Shown piece after piece: positions 8,646 to 16,936 of a stretch of DNA of 64,000 nucleotides. Location of the stretch: positions 124,001 through 188,000 of the forward strand of contig CAWAUR010000015.1 in assembly GCA_963785255.1 (NCBI GenBank), given 5' to 3'. This DNA is from Bog-159 sp963785255 (GTDB lineage: Bacteria; Acidobacteriota; Terriglobia; Bryobacterales; Bryobacteraceae). The notes below the pieces were generated by a model. The model had not been told where the DNA came from and searched no databases. It saw nothing but the letters and a program-made list of their open reading frames with translations. Within the stretch, counting starts at the first letter, position 1. Each line of letters begins with the position of its first letter. The translations under genes and the position numbers were made by a program.

Positions 8646-8786
8646 TCAGCCCTTGCCGCCGGGCGGTTCGGTATTCCAGGCGGCGTCAGGCAGGTTCTCG
8701 AGCAGGTATTGATTGATGCGCTCATTCACCGCGTAAGACTCCAGGATAGATCGCTTGCTATCGAAGTCAGCCGACGGTTTGGGCAT
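8646..8786 (-). pseudogene. DinB-family N-terminal stub
   Basis: A 46-codon frame from ATG 8786 reads FDSKRSILESYAVNERINQY, LLENLPDAAW and PPGGKG, then TGA. This matches the first helix of DinB-like proteins, where PPGGKGRT is followed by IAAIxxHxHNxR carrying metal-binding His. Everything after GKG is missing, and the downstream sequence does not restore the fold in any frame. It overlaps the 3' end of the FAH-family gene by 20 bp. It is probably a truncated gene rather than a functional microprotein. Confidence 0.6.
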
Positions 8787-9612
8787 GATTGGTCAACTCT
8801 CCGATCTCGGGGATGCGGATCGTCACAACGTCGCCAGGCGCCAGGGCCGCGGCTTCAGGCACGATGATACCGGTACCGGTGAGCAGCACGGTCCCGGCCG
8901 GCGTCTGATTCGCGCGCCGCAGATATTCGATCAGAGTTTCGAACTTACGATGTAACTTAGCCGTAGATACCGAGCCTGAGAATAACTCCTGGCCTTGGCG
9001 TGTCACGGTGCACGTCATCTCGAGGCGATAAGGATCGGGCACGTCCTCCGATGTTACAATCACCGGACCCAGCGCGCAACACGCCGTGTACACCTTCGAT
9101 TGCGGAAGGTACAAGGCGTTTTCACGCTCGATATCCCAGGCGGAGACATCGTTGGCCAATGTATAACCCACGATATTCCCCTTGCTGCCCAGCACCAGCG
9201 CCAATTCGGGCTCGGGCGCGGTGAACTTAGCATCCGCGCGAATGCCGATCGCCTGGCCGGGCCCCACGCACACCCGCGCCGTGCCTTTGAAAAAGACCTC
9301 CGGGCGCGGCTGGTTATACACGTAAGCGTACATGCCCTCGCGCGTGCCATGCTCCGCATCGCGAAACGCCGCGCTCATTTCATAAGTGCATCCGCAGGCC
9401 CATACCTCGGGCGGCACAATGGGGAGCACGGCCGTGCGCGGCTCCGCGTGATGGCTAGCGAGACGCGCGGTGGTTTTCGAGAGCGAAACATTCTCGGTTT
9501 CGGAGCGGCGAATCAGGTCGGCGACGGTATAGCCTGGAACCGTACGGGCTAAGTCGCCTTCAAATACCGCGGCTAGATAGCCGCCTTCGGCTTTAATTTG
9601 TCCGAGACGCAT
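8767..9612 (-). CDS. FAH-family hydrolase/dehydratase
   Basis: A 281-aa protein of the fumarylacetoacetate hydrolase superfamily. The metal-binding acidic residues are in APEPELALVLGSKG, preceded by the PEVWACGCTYEMSA and PEVFFKGTA segments; the C-terminus has LLTGTGIIVPEAAALAPGDVV. This form is closest to 2-keto-3-deoxy-D-arabinonate dehydratases rather than to true fumarylacetoacetase. It is directly followed in transcription order from an aldehyde dehydrogenase with a 1-nt overlap (TAATG), which fits a pathway 2-keto-3-deoxypentonate to 2-oxoglutarate semialdehyde to 2-oxoglutarate. Substrate is inferred from context. Confidence 0.8.
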   Translation of the reverse strand: MRLGQIKAEGGYLAAVFEGDLARTVPGYTVADLIRRSETENVSLSKTTARLASHHAEPRTAVLPIVPPEVWACGCTYEMSAAFRDAEHGTREGMYAYVYNQPRPEVFFKGTARVCVGPGQAIGIRADAKFTAPEPELALVLGSKGNIVGYTLANDVSAWDIERENALYLPQSKVYTACCALGPVIVTSEDVPDPYRLEMTCTVTRQGQELFSGSVSTAKLHRKFETLIEYLRRANQTPAGTVLLTGTGIIVPEAAALAPGDVVTIRIPEIGELTNHAQTVG

Positions 9613-11060
9613 TAGTATTTCAGATAGACGGTTTTATAGTCACTGTAAAAATCGAGCGCGGCGGGTCCTTGTTCCTTCGGCCCAAAGCTGGATTCCTTGG
9701 TCCCGCCGAAAGGCAGTTGATACTCAACGCCCGCGCTGGGTAAGTTGACGGTTAGCAGGCCGGCTTCCATCCGGTAGACGAATTCGAAGACACGCGAGAG
9801 ATTAGTGGTTTGGATGGAGGCTGAAAGCCCGAAAGGAATGTCGTTGGCGATGCGCAGCGCGTCCGCAAAATCGCGGGCGCGCATTACCGCCAGGACCGGC
9901 CCGAAAATCTCTTCCCGGGCGATGGTCATCTCGGGAGTTACATCGGCAAAAACGGTAGGCTCCACGAAATAACCCTTGGCCAGAGCGCCTTCGGTGAGCC
10001 GGTGGCCGCCGATTTTCGGCTCACCCGCTTCACCCCGGCCAATCTCGATATAGCGCAGCACGGTATCCAACTGCGCCTGATCCACCGCCGGGCCGATATC
10101 GATGCCGGGCTCCATACCGTCGCCGACCTTGAGTTTGCGCGTGCGCGCGACCACGGCTTCGACGAAGCGATCGTAAATGGAATTCTCGACGATGGCGCGG
10201 CTGGTCGCGGTGCACTTCTGTCCTGTGGAGAAGAACGCGGCGTTCACCGTGTTCTCGACCGCGGCGTTGAAATCCGCGTCGGCCAGCACGATGGTCGGAT
10301 TCTTGCCGCCCATCTCAAGCTGGATGCGCAACCGGCGCTTGGAGGCTTCCGCATGCAGCCAGCTACCGATCTGGCAGGAGCCTGTGAACGAAATGGCCTT
10401 CAGCGGCGCGGCATCCACCAGCGCCTGGCCGAGTTCGCCTCCGGAGCCTGCCACAAAGTTCACCACGCCCTTCGGAATGCCGGCTTCATGCAGAGCCTCC
10501 ACGATGCGCCAGGCGCTGAGCGGCGCGGCACTAGCGGGCTTCAGCACCACGGTGTTGCCGCAGATGAGCGCGGGCGCCAGCTTCCACGCGGGAATGGCGC
10601 TGGGAAAATTCCACGGCGTCACGAGGCCCACCACGCCAATGGGCTTACGGATGGCGAACATGTGCACGCGATCGCGTTCCGAAGGCACCAGCATGCCATT
10701 GAGGCGCGAACCCTCGCCGCCGAAATAGCGAAAGATGTTAATAGCGCGGCGGACTTCGCCCTTCGCCTCGGGCAGCGTCTTGCCTTCCTCGCGCGTCATG
10801 TCGGCGGCGACAGCGTCGAAGCGCCGGTCCAGGATGTCGGCGGCTTTGAAGAGAATCGCGCCGCGCGCAGGTGCGTTGAGATTGGCCCACGCCGGAAAGG
10901 CACGGACGGCGGCCGCCGCGGCATCGGCGACATCGGCGGCGGTTGCCTTCGCGAACAGGCCGACCACCTCATCGGTCCGGGCCGGGTTGCGATTCTCGAA
11001 ATGCGAACCGCTGTCGATCCATTGTCCGTCGATGTAATTGCGATAAAGCGGAGTTTGCAT
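9612..11060 (-). CDS. Aldehyde dehydrogenase, probably 2,5-dioxovalerate type
   Basis: A 482-aa NAD(P)-dependent aldehyde dehydrogenase. Catalytic Cys is at 283 (FFSTGQKC), the general base Glu at 249 (LEMGGKNP), and the oxyanion Asn at 151 (TPWNFP). Length and motifs fit the 2-oxoglutarate semialdehyde (2,5-dioxovalerate) dehydrogenase group. It is in an operon with the FAH-family gene (1-nt overlap), consistent with the last two steps of oxidative D-xylose or L-arabinose breakdown. The earlier steps (dehydrogenase, lactonase, dehydratase) are not in the window. Confidence 0.85.
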   Translation of the reverse strand: MQTPLYRNYIDGQWIDSGSHFENRNPARTDEVVGLFAKATAADVADAAAAAVRAFPAWANLNAPARGAILFKAADILDRRFDAVAADMTREEGKTLPEAKGEVRRAINIFRYFGGEGSRLNGMLVPSERDRVHMFAIRKPIGVVGLVTPWNFPSAIPAWKLAPALICGNTVVLKPASAAPLSAWRIVEALHEAGIPKGVVNFVAGSGGELGQALVDAAPLKAISFTGSCQIGSWLHAEASKRRLRIQLEMGGKNPTIVLADADFNAAVENTVNAAFFSTGQKCTATSRAIVENSIYDRFVEAVVARTRKLKVGDGMEPGIDIGPAVDQAQLDTVLRYIEIGRGEAGEPKIGGHRLTEGALAKGYFVEPTVFADVTPEMTIAREEIFGPVLAVMRARDFADALRIANDIPFGLSASIQTTNLSRVFEFVYRMEAGLLTVNLPSAGVEYQLPFGGTKESSFGPKEQGPAALDFYSDYKTVYLKY

Positions 11061-11063
11061 GGC

Positions 11064-11609
11064 TTAGATTGCCGGCGTTTGAAAGTAAGCGTCGACCTTG
11101 CCCAGGCGCGTGACCGAAGCTACGATGTTATCCGGAAACAGATCCAGACGCGCGTTGTAATGCTCCACCGCCTCGTTGTACTTACGGCGGGCGACCGCGA
11201 TTTGATAATCCGCGCTCTTCAGCGCTTCCAGCAAATCGGCGTACTTCTTGCTGTTTTCGAGCTTGGGATAATTCTCGACCTGCAACATCAGTCGCGCCAG
11301 CGCTTGATCGAGCCTGGCGTTCGCCAGGATCCTCTCAGGCGGAGCATGCGTGGAATCGAGTGCCGTCCGGGCATCGTTGGCGGCTTGCGCGGCCGTATCC
11401 AGGGCGGCGCCGGCTTTAGCGGGTTCTTCGCTCTGGATAGTGGCGGTCAAGTCCGGCACGACCGCCGCACGGTGCGTGAGCGCGCCGTCCACCTGCGCCC
11501 AATCGGAATCGATGGCCCGGCGTTCGGAAAGCAAATCCTTGTTAACGGCTACGCATTTTACGCCGAGAACCGCCACCACGGCCGCCACCACCATAACAAG
11601 GAGGCGCAT
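11064..11609 (-). CDS. LemA family protein
   Basis: A 181-aa protein with one N-terminal membrane segment (LLVMVVAAVVAVLGV) and a long helical domain, including the family pattern RRAIDSDWAQVDGALTHRAAVVPDL in pieces and AVARRKYNEAVEHYNARLDLFPDNIVA (split). LemA proteins sit in the inner membrane with the helical bundle outside; their function is not settled. It lies 3 bp after the M16 peptidase gene, and LemA-peptidase neighbourhoods are common, so a role in envelope proteolysis is plausible. Confidence 0.85.
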   Translation of the reverse strand: MRLLVMVVAAVVAVLGVKCVAVNKDLLSERRAIDSDWAQVDGALTHRAAVVPDLTATIQSEEPAKAGAALDTAAQAANDARTALDSTHAPPERILANARLDQALARLMLQVENYPKLENSKKYADLLEALKSADYQIAVARRKYNEAVEHYNARLDLFPDNIVASVTRLGKVDAYFQTPAI

Positions 11610-11612
11610 CGC

Positions 11613-12899
11613 TCAGCACACCAGGTCTTCGCGGCCAATCTTGAAGCCGTCCAGATTGCCGAGGATGGTGAGAGCGATCTGCTTGGGATCGAAGAAGGCT
11701 TGGGAGATACGCTGCACGTCGGCGGCGCTCACCTGCTCGATGCTTTCCACCAGTTCATCGAGCGTGAAGAAGCGGCCAAAATACATCTCCTGGCGGGCCA
11801 GGTTCGACATGCGGCTGGAGGTGGATTCCAAACTGAGCATGAGCGAGCCTTTCAGGTGATCCTTGGCGCGCCGCAACTCTTCGTCGCTGACGCCATCCTG
11901 CTTGAGCTGGCGGAACTCCTTCACGATGGATTCCACCACTTTCCCGGCGGATTCGATGGACGTGCCGGCATAGATCGACAGGCAGCCGGTATCGCGGTAG
12001 GGGCTCAGTTCGGAGAAGACCGCATAGGCCAGGCCCTGCCGTTCGCGAATGTTTTGGAACAGACGCGAACTCATGCCGCCGCCGAGCAGGGTATTCAGCA
12101 CGTAGCAGGCGAAGCGCTCTTCGTGCGGCAGCGGATACGAGGGCACACCCAGGCACAGATGCACCTGTTCGAGCGATTTCTTGTTACGCAGCGCAATGCG
12201 CGCGTGGGTGGCGGGCGCCTGATCGCCGGGCGTCGGGCCATTGGGCGGCAGAGGCGCGAAATGCTGGCTCACCAGCTTCACCAAGGCTTCGTGCGTGAGA
12301 TTGCCGGCCGCCGTGATCAGCAAGTTGGCGGGCGAGTAGACGGCGCGGTAATAATCGCCGATCATCTGGCGATCGAAGCGCTTCACCGTTTCGCGCGTGC
12401 CCAGGATGGGCTTGCCCAGCGGATGGTCCTTCCAGAAATTCGACGAGAAGATCTCGTGGACCAGGTAATCGGGGCTATCCGCCTCCATTTTGATTTCTTC
12501 AAGGATGACGCCTTTTTCCTTGTCGAGGTCTTCCTCGCGGAACAGCGGATTCAGCACCAGATCGGCGAGAACGTCGAATGCCAGCGGCAGGTGCTGGTCG
12601 AGGACTTTGGTGTTGAAGCACACCAGTTCCTTGGCGGTAAAGGCGTCCAGGTTGCCGCCGATGGAATCGACCGAGCGCGCGATGTCTTCGGCGGAACGGT
12701 GGGTGGTGCCCTTGAAGAGCATGTGCTCGATGAAATGCGAGAGTCCGTTCTGCTCGGGATTTTCGCGGCGCGAGCCGGTGCCGATCCAGATGCCCACGGA
12801 GATGGAACGTACGTGGGGCATGGCTTCGGTGATTACCCGCACGCCATTCGGCAGGCTGGTCATTTCGATGTCGCGCATGGGCGTGCCGGTAGTGGCCAT
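11613..12899 (-). CDS. M16 family zinc metallopeptidase
   Basis: About 428 aa from ATG 12899. It has the inverted zinc motif HFIEH at residues 55-59 (HxxEH) followed by MLFKGT, and the downstream acidic segment KGVILEEIKMEADSPDYLV that provides the third ligand. The C-terminal half keeps the inactive M16 repeat with the GGGMSSRLFQNIRERQGLAY signature. The upstream in-frame Met at 12980 is rejected because it would run over sequence that looks like the divergent promoter region. Processing of short peptides is the usual role; the natural substrate is unknown. Confidence 0.9.
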   Translation of the reverse strand: MATTGTPMRDIEMTSLPNGVRVITEAMPHVRSISVGIWIGTGSRRENPEQNGLSHFIEHMLFKGTTHRSAEDIARSVDSIGGNLDAFTAKELVCFNTKVLDQHLPLAFDVLADLVLNPLFREEDLDKEKGVILEEIKMEADSPDYLVHEIFSSNFWKDHPLGKPILGTRETVKRFDRQMIGDYYRAVYSPANLLITAAGNLTHEALVKLVSQHFAPLPPNGPTPGDQAPATHARIALRNKKSLEQVHLCLGVPSYPLPHEERFACYVLNTLLGGGMSSRLFQNIRERQGLAYAVFSELSPYRDTGCLSIYAGTSIESAGKVVESIVKEFRQLKQDGVSDEELRRAKDHLKGSLMLSLESTSSRMSNLARQEMYFGRFFTLDELVESIEQVSAADVQRISQAFFDPKQIALTILGNLDGFKIGREDLVC

Positions 12900-13018
12900 A
12901 GTGGATGGAAAGCGGAGCGGGCGTTGCCCCTCCTCCCTAGGATACAACTTAGGGAATCGGCTTGCGCGGGTGTGGCGCATTTCGCTGTTTTATGCACTAC
13001 AATAAAAGCGGAAGTATT

Positions 13019-13396
13019 ATGGATACCGAAGTCGGCATGCCCGTGCCGAACCTGTTCCGGCCGCACCCCAATCTCGGCGATACGGTGAACCACAACTTCA
13101 TTGCGTCCGAAGTGGAAGGGGGCGTTTTTCTGGACCGGCTACCGGAAGGCGCGGTATTGCGCGTGGAGACGCAGAACCGCGAGTACACGCTGGTGAATCG
13201 CGGCAACGGGCAGGCGCTGATTTCCGGGCATCCCACGTTTTGTCCCGAGCCGGTGCTGGTGCACATCGAAGGGTCCAACTGGGGCGGGTCGATGCTGAAG
13301 GCGTCTTTTATTGGACGCGGCATGCATCTGGAGTTTCGCCATCCGGAACACCGCACGATTATGACGTCGTGCATTGTGGACGTGCGGGCGGCTTAG
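13019..13396 (+). CDS. Small conserved-looking protein, unknown
   Basis: A 125-aa soluble protein from ATG 13019 (MDTEVGMPVPN); an earlier in-frame Met at 12962 would overlap the divergent M16 gene. It reads as an all-beta protein with alternating hydrophobic residues (GAVLRVETQNREYTLVNRGN; HIEGSNWGGSML; RGMHLEFRHPEHRT) and no signal peptide. I recognise no family. It is divergent from the M16 gene with about 120 bp between the starts, and is followed by a family A palindrome. Confidence 0.65.
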   Translation: MDTEVGMPVPNLFRPHPNLGDTVNHNFIASEVEGGVFLDRLPEGAVLRVETQNREYTLVNRGNGQALISGHPTFCPEPVLVHIEGSNWGGSMLKASFIGRGMHLEFRHPEHRTIMTSCIVDVRAA

Positions 13397-13406
13397 AGCC
13401 AAGGCG

Positions 13407-13512
13407 ACCGCTCCCTGACGGTCGCGGCTCAGTAAACGCCGCGAAATCGACACGGCTGTTACCGAGCCGCGACCGTCAGGGAGCGGTCGCCCCAAAACGG
13501 TTAAGCACCCGC
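13407..13512. repeat. Palindromic intergenic repeat, family A (copy 4) with tail
   Basis: Near-perfect arms CGACCGCTCCCTGACGGTCG and CGACCGTCAGGGAGCGGTCG around a 40-bp loop, followed by CCCCAAAACGGTTAAGCACC, as in copy 3. A short hairpin-like AGGCAGGGTGCC/GGTGCCTGCCC follows at 13512-13538, just before the next gene. Confidence 0.9.
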
Positions 13513-13566
13513 AGGCAGGGTGCCTCAAGGTGCCTGCCCCACTTTATCTGATACAATCACACGACG

Positions 13567-15849
13567 ATGCCGCTTATCGATGCCGTGGTGGACGTGTGCC
13601 AGCGGTTGGCAGCCGCGGGATGGCGCGATTACCTGCTACGCGTCTCGAATCTGGATATTGGGCAGCCCAACGCGAAGGCGCTGGCCGCGGAGCTATCACG
13701 GCCGCTCACGCACATCGATCGTAATGCGCCGGGTTTCCGCGATTTTGCGTTAGAGGGAAAGCAGGGGATTGAAGCTGGGCAGCCCGCGCACAGCCTGCTG
13801 TTCCACGCACTGGCCGCACCGCAACTGGGTGTGGGCCAGGTGCAGGGCTTTCCGTCCCATGCGGATATCGACGCGGTCGAGAATTACGTTTACGGCGTGC
13901 AGCCGCCGACCATCGCGGATCTGCGGCGGCGCGCTCAGGAAGGGCCGCTGGCGATTGTGGTGTATGCGGTGGAGTATCGGCGGGCGCCACAAACGGTGCA
14001 TCGCAATCACGCGGACCTATGCTATGCGCGCACCGCCCTGGCGCGGGTGGGAAATGCCGCTCCGCAGTACGATCCGGCGGCGCGCGGGTTCAACAGCCTG
14101 AGCGTCGAACACGGCCAAATACGAGCGATTCCAGCGCGTTTTGCGGCTTACATCGCGGCGCGGATGTTGGGGGATGAACAAAACTTCGGCCCGCTGCATT
14201 TCCGTAAGGGCGGCTTCGACGCGGAGGGCGATAAGGTAACGGCGGATACCGACCGGCGCTTCTGGGTTCCGCTGCACAAGCTATTCAGCGGTGAAGAGTG
14301 CGTCAACGGGAGCACTATCAAGCTCAGTTTTCGCTCGTATCATCACAATGAGAAACTGCGGCGCATTCATCTTTGGTTCGCGGAACATGCGCTCAAGTCC
14401 AGTTATGCGGGCGCGCAATTGGAGCAGTTTCCCTTCGTCATTCCGGAAAACGAATTAGTTACCACGGAGGAATCGGGCGCATCGATTCTGGTGATTCCGG
14501 CGGCTCATCCGCTGGTGGAAGAGGCGGTGTTCAACGGACAGCGCCTGGTGTTGGATGTGCCTCCGGGCGGAGTGAGACAAGGCGGGACGTTCCGGATTCC
14601 GTCGCGCCCCAGCGGCGCCTGCAAAGCGCCGGAATACATCTATGTGCGCCAGAAGGTCGATAAAGACGGCGGCTCGACGAGCCTGGATCGCTCCCCCAAT
14701 GTGACGCGCGCGATCAATTTGGGAAATTACCAGGCGCAGCATTACATCGATTTCTCGGGCGATGGGTGGGTGCAGGCGCAGTGCGAAGGTCTGCCGCTCG
14801 AAATGCCGCAATGCCTGGCGGCGTACTCGATGATATCGGCGCCGGATCCTTATGCGGCCATCCGGGAGACGGACTTTTTCGCCTGGTGGGTGCAATCCGC
14901 GCCCGTGGATGTGAAGGCGACCCTGTTTCCCGATTACGAAGGGTCGCTGCCGGCCGAGCCGCTTTCCGATGCGCGGATTACGGCGAACATCACGTTTCGG
15001 GATGTTACTAACATCGCCATTAGCCTGCCTATGTTTGTGAGTAACGACGATAGTTACACGGCGATTATTTCGGGGTTGGACGCAGGCAAGGATGCGCCCA
15101 CGCAACTGGAAAATGTGGAACATCACCGGGTATCGCCGCTGCCGGATTGCGCGTCCGGCCTGTTTGCCCCGGGCTGGGACGTCAGCATGGATTTGAACGA
15201 CGACGAAAACTCGCCCAACGGAGTGCTGCACCTGGCGAATTATGGCGGCGGCAGTCCATTTGTGGAAGATATGCGGCTGTGCGCGGCGGAGAACGCGTTC
15301 TGGCCGGCCATCGCTCCGGATCAAACGCGGGTTTACGAGCCGGGCAATTTTCCGACAGTGACGCCGATTCCGCAATCGCGGCTGGGGTGGGATGGATTGC
15401 CCGCGCCCGAGGTGGTGGACGCCAACACGGCGCGGTTTGTATCTTACGCGTACTCCGATTATGTGCAGCAGGCGCTGGGACCGGGATTCGATTTCGCCAG
15501 GATCGATCGCACTACGGTTGCCGAGTATGAAATGTGGACGCTGTTGATGGCGCGCGTTTATGAAACGCTGAATGCCACCGATACGATGACGAAGACGAAA
15601 TGGGCCGTGCGCTACTTCGAGAAGGCGGCCGCGGACGATCCGGATTTGCTGGAGGCCGAACGGGTGACAGGCGTGCCGGTGAAGGATTCGTACCGGTTCG
15701 ATTTGATTTGGGCGGTTTCGGTGGAGCAGCAGAAGGATCCGTTGTATGTGCATGCGAAGTTCGATCGGTCGGTGATTGCGTTTGCGACGCCGTTGCATGT
15801 GCTTTATTTGGATACGTTGAATGCGGGGTGGGAAGCACGGCAGTTTTGA
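13567..15849 (+). CDS. Large protein of unknown function, weakly LodA-like
   Basis: A 760-aa protein without signal peptide or membrane segments. I do not recognise it with certainty. Several stretches resemble LodA/GoxA-type cysteine tryptophylquinone oxidases in order: ARVGNA (159-164), GQIRAIPARFAAY (183-195), DCASGLFAPGWD (527-538; compare CxGGxFFPGI) and LCAAENAFWPA (571-581; compare the CxxxWWPA region). The Trp expected before that last block is not evident. The next gene is a LodB-like flavoprotein, the usual LodA partner, which strengthens the idea. Function remains inference; it could equally be an unrelated Acidobacterial family. Confidence 0.6.
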   Translation: MPLIDAVVDVCQRLAAAGWRDYLLRVSNLDIGQPNAKALAAELSRPLTHIDRNAPGFRDFALEGKQGIEAGQPAHSLLFHALAAPQLGVGQVQGFPSHADIDAVENYVYGVQPPTIADLRRRAQEGPLAIVVYAVEYRRAPQTVHRNHADLCYARTALARVGNAAPQYDPAARGFNSLSVEHGQIRAIPARFAAYIAARMLGDEQNFGPLHFRKGGFDAEGDKVTADTDRRFWVPLHKLFSGEECVNGSTIKLSFRSYHHNEKLRRIHLWFAEHALKSSYAGAQLEQFPFVIPENELVTTEESGASILVIPAAHPLVEEAVFNGQRLVLDVPPGGVRQGGTFRIPSRPSGACKAPEYIYVRQKVDKDGGSTSLDRSPNVTRAINLGNYQAQHYIDFSGDGWVQAQCEGLPLEMPQCLAAYSMISAPDPYAAIRETDFFAWWVQSAPVDVKATLFPDYEGSLPAEPLSDARITANITFRDVTNIAISLPMFVSNDDSYTAIISGLDAGKDAPTQLENVEHHRVSPLPDCASGLFAPGWDVSMDLNDDENSPNGVLHLANYGGGSPFVEDMRLCAAENAFWPAIAPDQTRVYEPGNFPTVTPIPQSRLGWDGLPAPEVVDANTARFVSYAYSDYVQQALGPGFDFARIDRTTVAEYEMWTLLMARVYETLNATDTMTKTKWAVRYFEKAAADDPDLLEAERVTGVPVKDSYRFDLIWAVSVEQQKDPLYVHAKFDRSVIAFATPLHVLYLDTLNAGWEARQF

Positions 15850-15895
15850 TCCCTTCGGGGAGCGGGGCTAGGGACTAGGGGTTAGGGGCTGGGGT

Positions 15896-16936
15896 TTGTC
15901 TTTTTGCGACGTGGCGATTGTGGGCGGGGGGCCGGCGGGGAGCGCGGCGGCGATCTGGTGCGCGAAAAACGGTTTGGATGTCGTGGTGGTAGAGGCGCTG
16001 GCGTTTCCGCGGGACAGGCCCGGCGAGAGCTTGCATCCGGGCATCGAGCCTTTGTTCGATCAACTGGGCGTGGGCGACGCGGTGCGGGCAGCGGGTTTCC
16101 TGAGATATCCCCGACATCGCGTGGAGTGGGGGGGGGCGGCGCGTTTCGAGTCCTTCGGTGAAGATGCGCGCGGACCGTGGTTGGGATTTCAGGCTTGGCG
16201 CGCGGATCTGGATGCTATTCTGTTGCGGCGAGCGGTTGCCGCCGGGGCGCGCGTGCTGCAACCTTGCCGGGCGGTGGCGCCCATCATCGAAGCCGGACGC
16301 GTGGTGGGTATCGAAAGCGACGCCGGCGAGATACGTGCGCGGTTTGTGATTGACGGCAGCGGATCGCGGCACTGGCTGGGCCGAATGGCGGGCATTCCGA
16401 TGCGGCGCGCTTCGCGGCGTTTGATCGCCACTTACGGATATGTAAGTGACCCCGCGGGTGAGACCGGTATCGAGCCGGTGCTCAGTGGAGATCGGTGGGG
16501 GTGGTGTTGGGTGGCGCGGATGCGGCCAGACACGGTGGCTTGGGCGCAACTGGATTTTACGAAGCTGCGGCGGTCTGCGCCGGAAGCATTGCGCGGGATG
16601 CGGCAGGAAGGCGCGGTGCGCGGCGCGGATGTGACGTGGAGGATTCTAGAGGCGTGCGCGGGCGACGGGTACTTTGCCATTGGGGATGCGGCGGCAACGC
16701 TCGATCCGGCGGCTTCACACGGCGTGTTGAAAGCCATCATGTCCGGGATTCTGGCCGCCGATCTGATTGCGGAGGTGGTGCGCGGCGCGACGACGGAATC
16801 CGCGGCGGCTGCGTCATTTCAAAGCTGGACGAGCGGATGGTTCGAGCGCGATAGCCGGAAGCTGCGAGAGCTTTACGCGGCCGCGCACGCGGCGGAATCG
16901 TTGGCCGGAAAGGCGCGAATCAACTTGTTGCGATAG
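15896..16936 (+). CDS. FAD-dependent oxidoreductase, LodB/tryptophan-halogenase-like
   Basis: A 346-aa flavoprotein with a TTG start. FAD dinucleotide motif GGGPAG at residues 10-15, the PGESLHPG segment typical of LodB-type and halogenase-type monooxygenases (about 45-52), and the second FAD motif GDAAATLDPAASHGVLKAIMSG (split). The halogenase WxWxIP motif is not seen, so monooxygenase rather than halogenase activity is more likely. LodB enzymes modify a Trp in LodA to build the quinone cofactor. It follows the 760-aa gene by 46 bp and its 3' end overlaps the convergent radical SAM gene by 64 bp. Confidence 0.7.
   Translation: MSFCDVAIVGGGPAGSAAAIWCAKNGLDVVVVEALAFPRDRPGESLHPGIEPLFDQLGVGDAVRAAGFLRYPRHRVEWGGAARFESFGEDARGPWLGFQAWRADLDAILLRRAVAAGARVLQPCRAVAPIIEAGRVVGIESDAGEIRARFVIDGSGSRHWLGRMAGIPMRRASRRLIATYGYVSDPAGETGIEPVLSGDRWGWCWVARMRPDTVAWAQLDFTKLRRSAPEALRGMRQEGAVRGADVTWRILEACAGDGYFAIGDAAATLDPAASHGVLKAIMSGILAADLIAEVVRGATTESAAAASFQSWTSGWFERDSRKLRELYAAAHAAESLAGKARINLLR

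Noticed and set aside
10002..13088. A 1,028-codon open frame on the plus strand
   Set aside because: It is antisense to the aldehyde dehydrogenase, LemA and M16 genes, all of which have clear family motifs. High GC content makes such long antisense frames common.
14455..15798. A 447-codon minus-strand frame
   Set aside because: Antisense to the 760-aa gene, His/Arg/Gln-rich composition typical of shadow frames, no family motif.
15896..16936. Flavoprotein as a tryptophan halogenase
   Set aside because: The WxWxIP motif and the active-site Lys region of halogenases were not seen; the PGESL and GD motifs are shared by non-halogenating relatives.
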